Source of the DNA: Desulfobacula sp.
GTDB lineage: Bacteria > Desulfobacterota > Desulfobacteria > Desulfobacterales > Desulfobacteraceae
Assembly: GCF_030145145.1 (NCBI RefSeq)
Contig: NZ_JAQYWD010000013.1
Coordinates: forward strand, 61,636 to 125,635
Reading direction: 5' to 3'
Length of the DNA stretch: 64,000 nucleotides
This document shows positions 27,428-36,891 of the stretch, piece after piece (positions within the stretch are counted from its first letter, which is position 1; each line of letters opens with the position of its first letter). The notes beneath the pieces were generated by a model, which saw only the letters and a program-made list of their open reading frames with translations, made no database searches and was not told the DNA's origin. A program made the translations under genes and the position numbers.

Positions 27428-29458
27428 ATGACCCTGGAAACTACCTTTACGGAACGTCTTAAACCAGAGCCACTGGAACCCCATGAATTAAAGTGTATCG
27501 AACTTTTAAAAGGCGTGGACTACGAACTGGCTCAGGAAAAGTTAAACCTGATCCTTGAGGAGGGTAAGGAAATCATGATACAAAGCGGGGTTTCCAGTAT
27601 GCTTCGCTCCGGTGATATTGCCGTTGGGTTATATACAGCAAAGGGAGATCTAGTGACAACGGCCTGCGGCTCTTACCTTTATGCGGTTTGTGGACAGCCA
27701 CAAATCAAATATATCCTTCATAAATGGAAAAACCAGCCGACCGTAGGCATCCGACCGGGAGATATCTTTTTTGCAAATGACGCGGTTTTCGGTGGTGTTC
27801 ATAACGCGGATCAGTTTGTTTTTATGCCGATCTTTTACCAAGGCAGTTTAACCGCCTGGGCAACGGCCGCATGCCACCAGCCGGAAACAGGGGCGTGTGA
27901 CCCTGGTGGAATGCCGATAAAGGCCCTGTCCCGGTATGATGAAGGGATGAAAATCAGCCCCATGAAAATTGGAGAAGGGTATCTTCTAAAAGACGATATT
28001 TTGGAAATGATGGCAAACATGGTATCCCGCACCCCTCAAATGCAGATTTTTGATGTTCGAGCGCGTATGATTGGTTGCGACAAGGTGCGTCTGAGAATAG
28101 AAGAGTTTGTGAAAGAAAAAGGCATCGATTTTTTGACCGGTGTATTTACCAAAATGATCAAGAGTTCTGCTGAAGAAGTCCGGCGGAGAATTAGCACGTG
28201 GATAGATGGGACTTTTCGAGCAGTTGTATTCACGGATAATATCGGCGTTGATGCGGGACTGGTGAGAAGTTTCTGTACGTTAACCAAAAAAAAAGACCAA
28301 TTAATTCTGGATTTTTCAGGCACGTCTCCCGAAACTCCCGGACCTTATAATTCGTTTAAACATACCACCATTGCACATAATGCCATTTATCTGTACGGAT
28401 TTCCATTTCATGACCTCCCCCTGTCTGCCGGAATATGGGAACCCATTGATACCATTGTGCCGTTGGGCAGCTGTCTGAATGCAAACCCGGAAGCGGCCGT
28501 AGGAAACTCTGTATTAATCTGTAGTCTTTCCATGTGCCTCATCCATATCGTTATGTCAAAGATACTGTTTGCTTCTAAAAAAAAAACAATTGCCACGTCT
28601 CCTTTTGGAAACAATGGAGATGCCTTTGTGATGTCTGGAACCAATCAAATGGGGATTCCTTTTAGTGATCTTCTGGCGTATCCATTAAACACAGAAGGGG
28701 GTGGCGCTCGGTATGATCGTGATGGTGTGGATGCCTGGGGATTTCCCTGGTGTCCCTGGGGCAAGGGACCTGATGTGGAAGAAGAAGAGGAAGACAAGCC
28801 CCATCTCCATCTGTTTCAAAAATTGCTTAAGGATTCCTGTGGACATGGGAAATTTCGGGGGGGGGCTGGAATTACCGTGGCATGGGTGGTTCAAAACGTC
28901 GCAAAAGTGGTTTACCAATCCAATATGAGGTCTTCCCGGGTTCAAGTGTTACAATCTTTTTTTGGTGGTTATCCCCCGTCGGTGCACCCTGCCATCCAGA
29001 TTCGAAATTCTGATGTGATGAAGAAAATGAAGAATGGGTACCCCAATTTGCCTACGGATGTTTATGAACTGATAAAAAATAGAGAAATATCGGGAGATTA
29101 TTATGTTGGCGCTAATCCTTTGGAATCTCAAACGTTTTCAGAGGGAGATATTCTAGTCGGTTGTTCTCATGGAGGCGTTGGTTTTGGTGATGTGTTGGAG
29201 CGAGATCCCGAGGCAGTTATGAAAGATCTTCGCCAGGAGATCATCTCCGAATGGGTGGCTCAAAATGTATATTTTGTTGTTTACGATCCCCAGACGTGGC
29301 AAATCGACGATGAGAATACCCGAAAAAGACGAGAATCGGCCCGCCGCCAGCGTATTGAAAAAGGAAAAACATATACCGCATTTATGAAAGAGTGGACGCG
29401 CCAAAAACCATCCCTGGAAATATTAAAATACTATGGCGACTGGCCTGGCGAGAGTTAA
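27428..29458 (+). CDS. HyuB-family (ApcD-like) carboxylase subunit, set 1
   Basis: This 676-residue protein belongs to the hydantoinase B/oxoprolinase family. ATG 27428 follows AGGA at suitable spacing. Family features are GDIFFANDAVFGGVHNAD (metal-binding Asp and His), the HQPETGACDPGGMP segment, LDFSGTSPETPGP, and a glycine-rich GHGKFRGGAG. In acetophenone carboxylase the HyuB-type subunit carries the site where the activated ketone and carboxy group are joined. It follows the ApcC-like gene by 46 bases and is followed by the sigma54 activator, whose likely start is 40 bases beyond its stop. Confidence 0.85.
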   Translation: MTLETTFTERLKPEPLEPHELKCIELLKGVDYELAQEKLNLILEEGKEIMIQSGVSSMLRSGDIAVGLYTAKGDLVTTACGSYLYAVCGQPQIKYILHKWKNQPTVGIRPGDIFFANDAVFGGVHNADQFVFMPIFYQGSLTAWATAACHQPETGACDPGGMPIKALSRYDEGMKISPMKIGEGYLLKDDILEMMANMVSRTPQMQIFDVRARMIGCDKVRLRIEEFVKEKGIDFLTGVFTKMIKSSAEEVRRRISTWIDGTFRAVVFTDNIGVDAGLVRSFCTLTKKKDQLILDFSGTSPETPGPYNSFKHTTIAHNAIYLYGFPFHDLPLSAGIWEPIDTIVPLGSCLNANPEAAVGNSVLICSLSMCLIHIVMSKILFASKKKTIATSPFGNNGDAFVMSGTNQMGIPFSDLLAYPLNTEGGGARYDRDGVDAWGFPWCPWGKGPDVEEEEEDKPHLHLFQKLLKDSCGHGKFRGGAGITVAWVVQNVAKVVYQSNMRSSRVQVLQSFFGGYPPSVHPAIQIRNSDVMKKMKNGYPNLPTDVYELIKNREISGDYYVGANPLESQTFSEGDILVGCSHGGVGFGDVLERDPEAVMKDLRQEIISEWVAQNVYFVVYDPQTWQIDDENTRKRRESARRQRIEKGKTYTAFMKEWTRQKPSLEILKYYGDWPGES

Positions 29459-29498
29459 CAGGCAAAACAGAGGACATATTAAAAAAAACGGATCTCCC

Positions 29499-30893
29499 AT
29501 GACCAATAAAAATCAAAGCGGAAAAAGGCACCTCCTTTTGATCGAAGATGAAGCGTATTGCTATTTCTTTCTGACAGAAGTTCTGAAACAACAAAATCTG
29601 TTGATCACGGCGGTTAGAAACGACACAAGAGCTTATGAACGGGCCAGGGATGAAGAATTCGATGCCATCCTGATCAATCTTGACATTTTCAGCCAGAAAG
29701 AATTGCGGCCCATAGAACGTCTGCACAAGGAAAACAAAAAAACCCCTATCATTGTGATATCTGATCATCAGGAAGTAGACTTTGCCATAGAGGTCCTCCG
29801 CGCAGGCGGTTGCGATTATTTAATTAAACCCTTTAACAATATCGTGCGGGTGGAAAAAGCCATCAATTATGCATTTTCTCAAAAAGACACCCTGAAATAT
29901 ACAGAGCAGTTGGAGGCCGAAGTTGAACAACATGATGGCATGCTGGGGTCCAGCAAGAAGATGAGGGAATTGAAAAAAATCATTCAGCAAATTGCACCGC
30001 TGGACGTGACCATTCTTATTTCAGGAGAAAGTGGTTCTGGAAAAGAACTGATCGCAAAAGCGATTCATAAACAAGGCGGACATGATCCCGGATCTTTCTA
30101 TGCCCTCAACTGTGGCGCTATACCCGATGGATTGGTCGAAAGCACCTTTTTCGGTCACGAAAAAGGTGCTTTTACCGGCGCCAGTCAAACACAAATCGGT
30201 TATATGGAAAAAGCCCAGGGCGGAACTCTTTTTCTGGATGAAGTCGGGGAATTGAGTCCCAAGGGTCAAGTAACGCTTTTACGGTTTTTACAGGAAAAGT
30301 CCTTTGTCCGTATAGGGGGAGTGAAACCCCTGACTTCCAATGCCCATATTCTGGCTGCCACAAACCGGAACCTGGATGAAGAAGTCCACCGGAAAAAATT
30401 TCGGGCCGATCTCTATTTTCGATTGAATGTCGTTCATATCAAAGCACCGGCCCTGTCGGAACGACCCGAAGATATCGCAAATCTGGCTGATTATTTTGCC
30501 AGACGGTTTTGTTTGAAGAACAACCTGCCCTTGCGAAAGTTGACACCCCAGGCAATTGAACTGTTAGAAAAATACGCCTGGCCGGGAAACGTGAGGGAAC
30601 TGGAAAACCTGATGGAAAGATTAATGGCCACCCTACCGGGTGACCAGGACCATATTTCGGTTCAAAACCTCAGAAAAGCATCAAAGGGAATAAGGGGAAC
30701 GGTTGAAGAGCCCCGCCCCTTTAACTCTGAAAAATTATTAAATCAAACATACAGGGAAGGGCTATTGGAGTTTGAAAAGATTTATTTTCAAAAACTTTTG
30801 GAACAATTTGATGGCAATATCACAAAAGCTGCAATACAGGCTGACATCCATGCCGCCACGTTCCATCGGAAACTGAAAAAAATAAAAGAATAA
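29499..30893 (+). CDS. NtrC-type sigma54-dependent activator with non-canonical receiver
   Basis: This 464-residue protein has a receiver-like domain (about 10-125), a AAA+ sigma54-interaction domain (about 145-375: Walker A GESGSGKE, GAFTGAS loop, Walker B GGTLFLDEVGE) and a Fis-type helix-turn-helix (about 425-462). ATG 29499 is preferred over the overlapping ATG 29433; neither has a strong ribosome site. In the receiver the acidic pair and Lys (LIKPF) are present, but the phosphoacceptor position reads AILINLDI, placing Asn60 where Asp is expected. Activation may therefore be phosphorylation-independent. It sits between the two carboxylase sets, so it is the natural regulator of the sigma54 promoter at 31163. 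Confidence 0.9.
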   Translation: MTNKNQSGKRHLLLIEDEAYCYFFLTEVLKQQNLLITAVRNDTRAYERARDEEFDAILINLDIFSQKELRPIERLHKENKKTPIIVISDHQEVDFAIEVLRAGGCDYLIKPFNNIVRVEKAINYAFSQKDTLKYTEQLEAEVEQHDGMLGSSKKMRELKKIIQQIAPLDVTILISGESGSGKELIAKAIHKQGGHDPGSFYALNCGAIPDGLVESTFFGHEKGAFTGASQTQIGYMEKAQGGTLFLDEVGELSPKGQVTLLRFLQEKSFVRIGGVKPLTSNAHILAATNRNLDEEVHRKKFRADLYFRLNVVHIKAPALSERPEDIANLADYFARRFCLKNNLPLRKLTPQAIELLEKYAWPGNVRELENLMERLMATLPGDQDHISVQNLRKASKGIRGTVEEPRPFNSEKLLNQTYREGLLEFEKIYFQKLLEQFDGNITKAAIQADIHAATFHRKLKKIKE

Positions 30894-31077
30894 CATCATA
30901 TAGCCTTTCTTGTCTTTCTTTTTTCTATGTATAAAACAAATTTTCAGTCTCGTTTTCGCATAAATGCAACATCATAATGCATTGATATTATAGATATAAA
31001 AATATTTTTGCATTTTTGCTTCATTCTCTTGGCTATTTTTATCTTTCTTTTTCAGAATTTTGCTTACTTTTCTGTCA

Positions 31078-31125
31078 TTCAACTTTTGTTACAAATAAAT
31101 AGTTTATTTATTTCAGATAGTTGAA
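31078..31125. promoter_or_regulatory. Nested dyad, candidate activator (UAS) site
   Basis: The perfect inverted repeat AAATAAATA (31093-31101) / TATTTATTT (31105-31113) with a 3-base centre is nested within TTCAACT (31078-31084) / AGTTGAA (31119-31125). It lies 50-70 bases upstream of a sigma54-type promoter, a typical location for an NtrC-class activator site. Confidence 0.55.
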
Positions 31126-31162
31126 GTGTTATCCCTGTGAATTTTTCACACAAATCCCCTTC

Positions 31163-31178
31163 CGGCTCACAAGTTGCA
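31163..31178 (+). promoter_or_regulatory. Sigma54 (-24/-12) promoter of the ped-apc operon
   Basis: CGGCTCACAAGTTGCA matches the consensus TGGCACNNNNNTTGCA with exact GG-N10-GC spacing (GG 31164-31165, GC 31176-31177). It points at the dehydrogenase gene about 220 bases downstream. The long leader contains a perfect palindrome CCTAACGTTAGG (31221-31232). The adjacent upstream gene encodes a sigma54 activator. Confidence 0.75.
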
Positions 31179-31375
31179 ATAGGGGTCTTTCAAAATGATT
31201 AATCACTAAGCAGTAATGAACCTAACGTTAGGGAATCTTTTATGAATTGCAGCGTCATTGGAAAAAGGGGGAGACGTTTATTTTTACGGCAGTGGCTGTT
31301 TTTTTTGAAACCATAAAAATTCTCCACTGATCGAATATGTTTTCATCAAATGTTTATTGAGATTTCAAATATTAA

Positions 31376-32146
<771 letters not shown>

Positions 32147-32254
32147 GCCATGAATTTGAGGGTTCCGATCATTTGAGGGAATGGAGGCTGCCTGGCAAAA
32201 TAAGCCAGATAGTATCATTTATTAATACTTGTAGTTTTATAGGAGACAAATTTC

Positions 32255-34246
32255 ATGGGTTATACAATCGATATTGATACCGGGGGAACATTCACTGATG
32301 GTTTGTTCACCGATGGGAAAGTGATAAAAAAGGTAAAAGTTGACAGTACACCGCACGACCTGACGGTTTCCTGGTATAAATGTATTGAAGAGGGTACAAA
32401 AGCATTTGGTTTTACCAAAGTGGAAGATTTCCTTGAACAGGTCGAGATCATTCGCTGGTCAAATACCTTTGCCTCCAATGTTGTTGCAGAACGAAAAGGA
32501 CCCAAATTGGGAATGTTCGTTACCAATGGCCATCAAAAGGATCTATATACGCAGGAGTCAGACAATCCTGTTTTCGGCCACTTAATTGACGAAAATGATG
32601 TGGTGGGGATCGAATATCCCTTTACTAAAAAAGAATTGCTTTTCCAAGTGAAAGCGATGCTGGAAAAAGGGGTTCGACGAGTTTGTGTCAGCTTGAAAGA
32701 CGGATTGAAGCACTCGAAACAGGAAGATGATTTCAAAGAAATTTTTGAAGGACAATACCCCGATCATTATCTAGGGAATGTCCCTCTCCTGTCAGCCAAA
32801 GAGTTATGCAAACATCCTGATGACATGACCCGGACCAATTATGCCCTGTTGAATGCCTATGTTCATGGCCCCATGGCAACGGCCATGTTTAAGGCGGAAG
32901 ATATGTTACGGGAAAAAGAATACAAAAGACCCCTTTTGTTAGGGAAAATTGATGGCGGCGTTGCGAAAGTCCCAAAAACAAAACCCGTTGATACCATTGA
33001 ATCCGGTCCGATTTTTGGGCTGCATGCCGGAAAATATTGGGCGGATGTGTATCAATTACCCAATGTCTTTGCTTTCGATGTGGGGGGAACAACCAGCAAA
33101 TTTGGAACCATCGAAAACGGACGGCTGGGTGTTACAAATGCTCCCAATGTTTTCGGTATTCCATTGAAACAGCAAATGGCGGATTTAAGAAGTATCGCTT
33201 TAGGCGGCGGGACCATCGCAAAGGTTGTCAATGAAAAATTACGCCTGGGACCTGAAAGTATGGGCGCCTACCCTGGTCCTGCCTGTTACGATTTAGGCGG
33301 AACGGAACCGACGCTCACCGATGCCCTTCTGATAAAAGGAATTTTCGATATAGACTATTTTGCAGGGGGCACCAAGACAATCGATTTGATGCGAGCCCAA
33401 AAAATAATTGCAGAAAAAATTGCAGAACCCCTTGGTATTTCTCTGATTTTAGCTGCAGAAAGAATCGTGGACTTGGCAACGGACATGCTGGCTGACGTCA
33501 TAAAAAGCCTGATCCAAACCACTGGAAAATCAGCCAATGACTTTTCATTGTTCGGATATGGCGGAAACGGAGCCATATTGAGTTGCGAAGTAGCCGAAAA
33601 AGTAGGAATGAAAACCGTTTACATGTTTGACCTGGGATCTGTGTTCAGCTGTGTCGGGTCTTCCGTGGCAGACATATCTCATACCTATGAATATGCACCC
33701 TACCTGTGGTCATCTGAAAAAGAAGCCATTATCAAACAACTGACGTCAATGGGAGCGGAATCCGCCCGGGATATGACCGGTGAAGGCTTTCCCGTCGAAA
33801 AGGTCGATGCCGTACTGGATTTAACGGTGCGAAGATCTGACAATGATCAGGAAAAAGAAACCATTCAACTGCAATCCTCATGTAATTTATCTGAGTTTTC
33901 CGCTGACCCTCTGCTGACGGCTTGTCTGGCGAAAGGGCCAGACAGCTGCTTTCTTGAATTATTGAAACTGCAGGTGATGACCCCGGCTTTAAAAGTACAG
34001 CTGAAATCAAAACCGCATCAGGGGAAAGATTCCAGCTCGGCTTTAAAAAGCGAGCGCAAGGTATACAGCAAGGATATAAATGAAGTGTCAAAAATCTATC
34101 AATGGGAAGATTTAACCGTCGGCAATCTTATCAAAGGCCGTGCGATCATCGAAGGAACCGACACAACTTATTTTGTACCGGAAAACTGGCACCTTCAGGT
34201 GGATGGATACAATAACGCTGTCATTAAACGTCAAATGGATGCTTAA
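32255..34246 (+). CDS. apcA: Acetophenone carboxylase-type ATPase subunit ApcA (HyuA), set 2
   Basis: This 663-residue HyuA-family protein has the phosphate motif DIDTGGTFTDG, the second motif AFDVGGTTSKFG, and GPESMGAYPGPACYDLGG. It is the first subunit of a set whose gene order (HyuA, small zinc protein, HyuA, HyuB, about 35-kDa protein) matches apcABCDE of acetophenone carboxylase, an ATP-dependent enzyme that carboxylates acetophenone to benzoylacetate. It has a good ribosome site (AGGAGA). The C-terminal 60 residues are shorter than in the set 1 paralogue. The upstream neighbour is the phenylethanol-dehydrogenase-like gene. The gene symbol rests on synteny and family rather than proven orthology. 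Confidence 0.84.
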   Translation: MGYTIDIDTGGTFTDGLFTDGKVIKKVKVDSTPHDLTVSWYKCIEEGTKAFGFTKVEDFLEQVEIIRWSNTFASNVVAERKGPKLGMFVTNGHQKDLYTQESDNPVFGHLIDENDVVGIEYPFTKKELLFQVKAMLEKGVRRVCVSLKDGLKHSKQEDDFKEIFEGQYPDHYLGNVPLLSAKELCKHPDDMTRTNYALLNAYVHGPMATAMFKAEDMLREKEYKRPLLLGKIDGGVAKVPKTKPVDTIESGPIFGLHAGKYWADVYQLPNVFAFDVGGTTSKFGTIENGRLGVTNAPNVFGIPLKQQMADLRSIALGGGTIAKVVNEKLRLGPESMGAYPGPACYDLGGTEPTLTDALLIKGIFDIDYFAGGTKTIDLMRAQKIIAEKIAEPLGISLILAAERIVDLATDMLADVIKSLIQTTGKSANDFSLFGYGGNGAILSCEVAEKVGMKTVYMFDLGSVFSCVGSSVADISHTYEYAPYLWSSEKEAIIKQLTSMGAESARDMTGEGFPVEKVDAVLDLTVRRSDNDQEKETIQLQSSCNLSEFSADPLLTACLAKGPDSCFLELLKLQVMTPALKVQLKSKPHQGKDSSSALKSERKVYSKDINEVSKIYQWEDLTVGNLIKGRAIIEGTDTTYFVPENWHLQVDGYNNAVIKRQMDA

Positions 34247-34269
34247 CGCTAAAATCATTGGGAGGTAAA

Positions 34270-34647
34270 ATGGAAACGAATAAACGTGTTGCCATAACAG
34301 AATATCTGGATCTCGATATCGAGAGCGATCAATGGATTTGCAGTTCTTGTGGGAAGGAACTGATCTCGTCCGAGGAAAATTACAAGAAAGGATGCCTGGT
34401 ATACGGCAAAGATCCAAGAGAGGTCCATAATCCACTCATCAAAGGAGAGTTTAACTTTGCTCCCGATCCTGAATGGGTCCGCATTATTGAATTTTATTGT
34501 CCAGAGTGTGGGGTTCAGATTGAAACCGAATACCTTCCTCTGGGACATCCCATCACGCATGATATCAAATTGGATATTGCCAGCCTTAAGGATAAACTTG
34601 ATCAAGGTGAGTTCGTTATTATTAACAAAAAGTTGGAGATAAGATAA
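34270..34647 (+). CDS. apcB: Small zinc-ribbon subunit ApcB-like, set 2
   Basis: This 125-residue protein starts at ATG 34270, preceded by a perfect GGGAGG with 5-base spacing. Two CxxC pairs (CSSC near residue 24 and CPEC near 85) and a lone Cys in KKGCLV suggest a zinc site. It is clearly paralogous to the set 1 protein at 24903. Its stop overlaps the next start (TAATG), so translation is coupled. It is expected to be the gamma subunit of the carboxylase core. Confidence 0.86.
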   Translation: METNKRVAITEYLDLDIESDQWICSSCGKELISSEENYKKGCLVYGKDPREVHNPLIKGEFNFAPDPEWVRIIEFYCPECGVQIETEYLPLGHPITHDIKLDIASLKDKLDQGEFVIINKKLEIR

Positions 34648-36764
34648 TGAATACAATCGATATTGATGTTGGTGGAACCTTTACAGATCTTGTTTTGAAT
34701 TTTGAAGGGAAAACCATCCATAAGAAATCTCCCACAACCCCTTACGATCTTTCTGTTTGTTTTCTCGGGGTGATTGAAGAGGGGGCAAAAGAAGTTGATT
34801 TGGAACTGGAAGAAATTTTTCCCAAAATCGAACTCCTGCGCTACTCGACAACGGTGGCCATGAATCGCTTGCTCGAGCAGAAAGGCCCCCGCCTTGGATT
34901 AATTACGACCGAAGGCCATGAAGATGCTACCCTGATCGGGAAAGGCGCCCAATGGGTTGACGGCACAAGGGTAACAGAGAGAAGAAGATTGTCGGTTCAA
35001 CAGAAACCTGAACCGTTGATCCCGAGAGAAAATATCGTGGGCGTCCCGGAGCGTATCGATTCGTTTGGCAACATCCTTCGTCCCCTGGATGAAGATGTGG
35101 TTCGAAAGCAAGTGCATTACCTGGTTGACCAGGGCGTTAGAGGATTCGTTGTCTCTCTGCTCTGGTCATCCGTGAACAATACACATGAGCAGGCAATAAA
35201 AAGAATCATTCGAGAAGAGTATAAAGAATACTGTCTGGGATATCTACCGGTGGTATTGGGTAGTGAAGTCGTTGGCCGTTCCGGTGAATACCAGCGGACG
35301 ATGACAGCCATTCTTGACGCATACCTGTTCAGATCCATGCAGATCGAATTATCGGCGATGTGGGATAAGATCCGTGATTACGGGTATTCAGGGCCATTCT
35401 TAATGGTTCATAATTCAGGCGGTATGGCGGAAGTATTTAAAACTGATGCGGTTCGGACCTACAGCGCAGGACCGGTGGCAGGGTTGATTGGGGCTCACAA
35501 GATGGCAGGTCAGTTGGGATACAAAAACGTGGTGACCAGCGATGTCGGCGGAACCAGTTTTGATATTGGGCTGGTCGTACAGGAGGGGGTTCGCAATTAT
35601 GATTTCCGTCCCATTTTACATCGATGGATGATAGGGGCTTCAATGATTCAGACCATGTCCATCGGTGCTGGTGGCGGTTCCATTGCTCATATTAATGAGC
35701 TGATCGGGAACCTGCAGGTGGGCCCGAAAAGTGCCGGTTCATATCCGGGACCGGTCTGTTATGACCAGGGCAATGAGGAACCGACGGTAACAGATGCCAA
35801 TCTGGTTCTGGGATATCTCAATCCCGATTACTTTTTCGGGGGGGAAATGGTGCTGAATGAAGAAAGTGCCTATGATTCCATTAAAACAAAAGTTGCCGAT
35901 CCATTAGGTGTTCCCGTGCACACAGCCGCGTATATGATTCGTCAGATTGCTGATAAAAGTATGGGATCAGCCATCCGTAAAGAAATTCATTTACGGGGAT
36001 ATGATCCAAAGGAATTTGTCCTTTTTGCCATCGGCGGGGGAGGCCCTGTTCACGTAACCGGCTATATGGAAGATATTCCTAAAGCATTGGTTTTTCAATC
36101 TTCCCCTGTTTTTTCCGCACTGGGGTCTTCATTAATGGATATCAAGCAGGTGTACGAACGCTCCAAAAGATACGTATTAATGGAACCTGGAAATAAAAAA
36201 TTTAATACCAGTTACCAGGAATTCAATGAAATTGTCAAAGAATTGCAGGAAAGAGCCCAAAAAGAGATGGTGACAACAGGGATGGGAGAAGCTGTTTATA
36301 CACTGGAACTGGATATGCTCTATGGCGGTCAGGTTCACCGGAAAAGAACGTCTGCTCCGCTTTTATATATTCAAACCGAAGAAGATATACGAGCAATTTA
36401 TAATGCATTTGAGCGTGAATTCAGTGAAACCTTCAGCCCATTGTGTGTCCATCCTGAAGGTGGGGTGTATGTGGAAAGTTTTATCATCACTGCAACCATC
36501 CCGGCAATTCAAAAACCAATTCTATCCTATCCGGTTGATGGGATTGACGCCTCATCCGCGTATAAAGCAACCCGTAAATGCTATTGGGGGCAAGAGGACT
36601 ACGAAGATACGGCAATCTATGATTACAAAGCAATGCAACCCGGCAATAAGGTTTTCGGACCCTCCATCCTGGAATCAGAATACATTACCCTGGTAATCCC
36701 TCCTGAATTTTCTTGTGAAATTGATGAGCATCTGTTTGCCCACATTGAACGGGCGACCGCATGA
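34647..36764 (+). CDS. apcC: Acetophenone carboxylase-type ATPase subunit ApcC (HyuA), set 2
   Basis: This 705-residue second HyuA-type subunit has DIDVGGTFTDL at the N-terminus, SDVGGTSFDIG (about residue 300), GPKSAGSYPGPVCYDQGN, and IGGGGPVHVTG. The last part is the family's glycine-rich stretch. It is strongly similar to the set 1 subunit at 25234; shared segments include LLRYSTTVAMNRLLE versus the equivalent YSTTIARNKLLE, and LIGKGAQWVDG. It starts within the apcB stop codon. A 127-base gap separates it from the HyuB gene, and no promoter was recognised there. Confidence 0.86.
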   Translation: MNTIDIDVGGTFTDLVLNFEGKTIHKKSPTTPYDLSVCFLGVIEEGAKEVDLELEEIFPKIELLRYSTTVAMNRLLEQKGPRLGLITTEGHEDATLIGKGAQWVDGTRVTERRRLSVQQKPEPLIPRENIVGVPERIDSFGNILRPLDEDVVRKQVHYLVDQGVRGFVVSLLWSSVNNTHEQAIKRIIREEYKEYCLGYLPVVLGSEVVGRSGEYQRTMTAILDAYLFRSMQIELSAMWDKIRDYGYSGPFLMVHNSGGMAEVFKTDAVRTYSAGPVAGLIGAHKMAGQLGYKNVVTSDVGGTSFDIGLVVQEGVRNYDFRPILHRWMIGASMIQTMSIGAGGGSIAHINELIGNLQVGPKSAGSYPGPVCYDQGNEEPTVTDANLVLGYLNPDYFFGGEMVLNEESAYDSIKTKVADPLGVPVHTAAYMIRQIADKSMGSAIRKEIHLRGYDPKEFVLFAIGGGGPVHVTGYMEDIPKALVFQSSPVFSALGSSLMDIKQVYERSKRYVLMEPGNKKFNTSYQEFNEIVKELQERAQKEMVTTGMGEAVYTLELDMLYGGQVHRKRTSAPLLYIQTEEDIRAIYNAFEREFSETFSPLCVHPEGGVYVESFIITATIPAIQKPILSYPVDGIDASSAYKATRKCYWGQEDYEDTAIYDYKAMQPGNKVFGPSILESEYITLVIPPEFSCEIDEHLFAHIERATA

Positions 36765-36891
36765 TACAAAACTCAGGAAAAGTTTATAGGCGACCGGCAT
36801 GGGAATCAGTTGTCCTGCAATAGACAGCGACACCGGGACGGGTGGCTCTTGTATTTATCTTCAATAAAATAGACAGCAAAAGGGGAAAAAT

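Noticed and set aside
22726..29458. Set 1 as an acetone carboxylase (acxABC)
   Set aside because: Acetone carboxylase has one HyuA, one HyuB and a differently sized small subunit; this set has two HyuA-type subunits and the Apc order.
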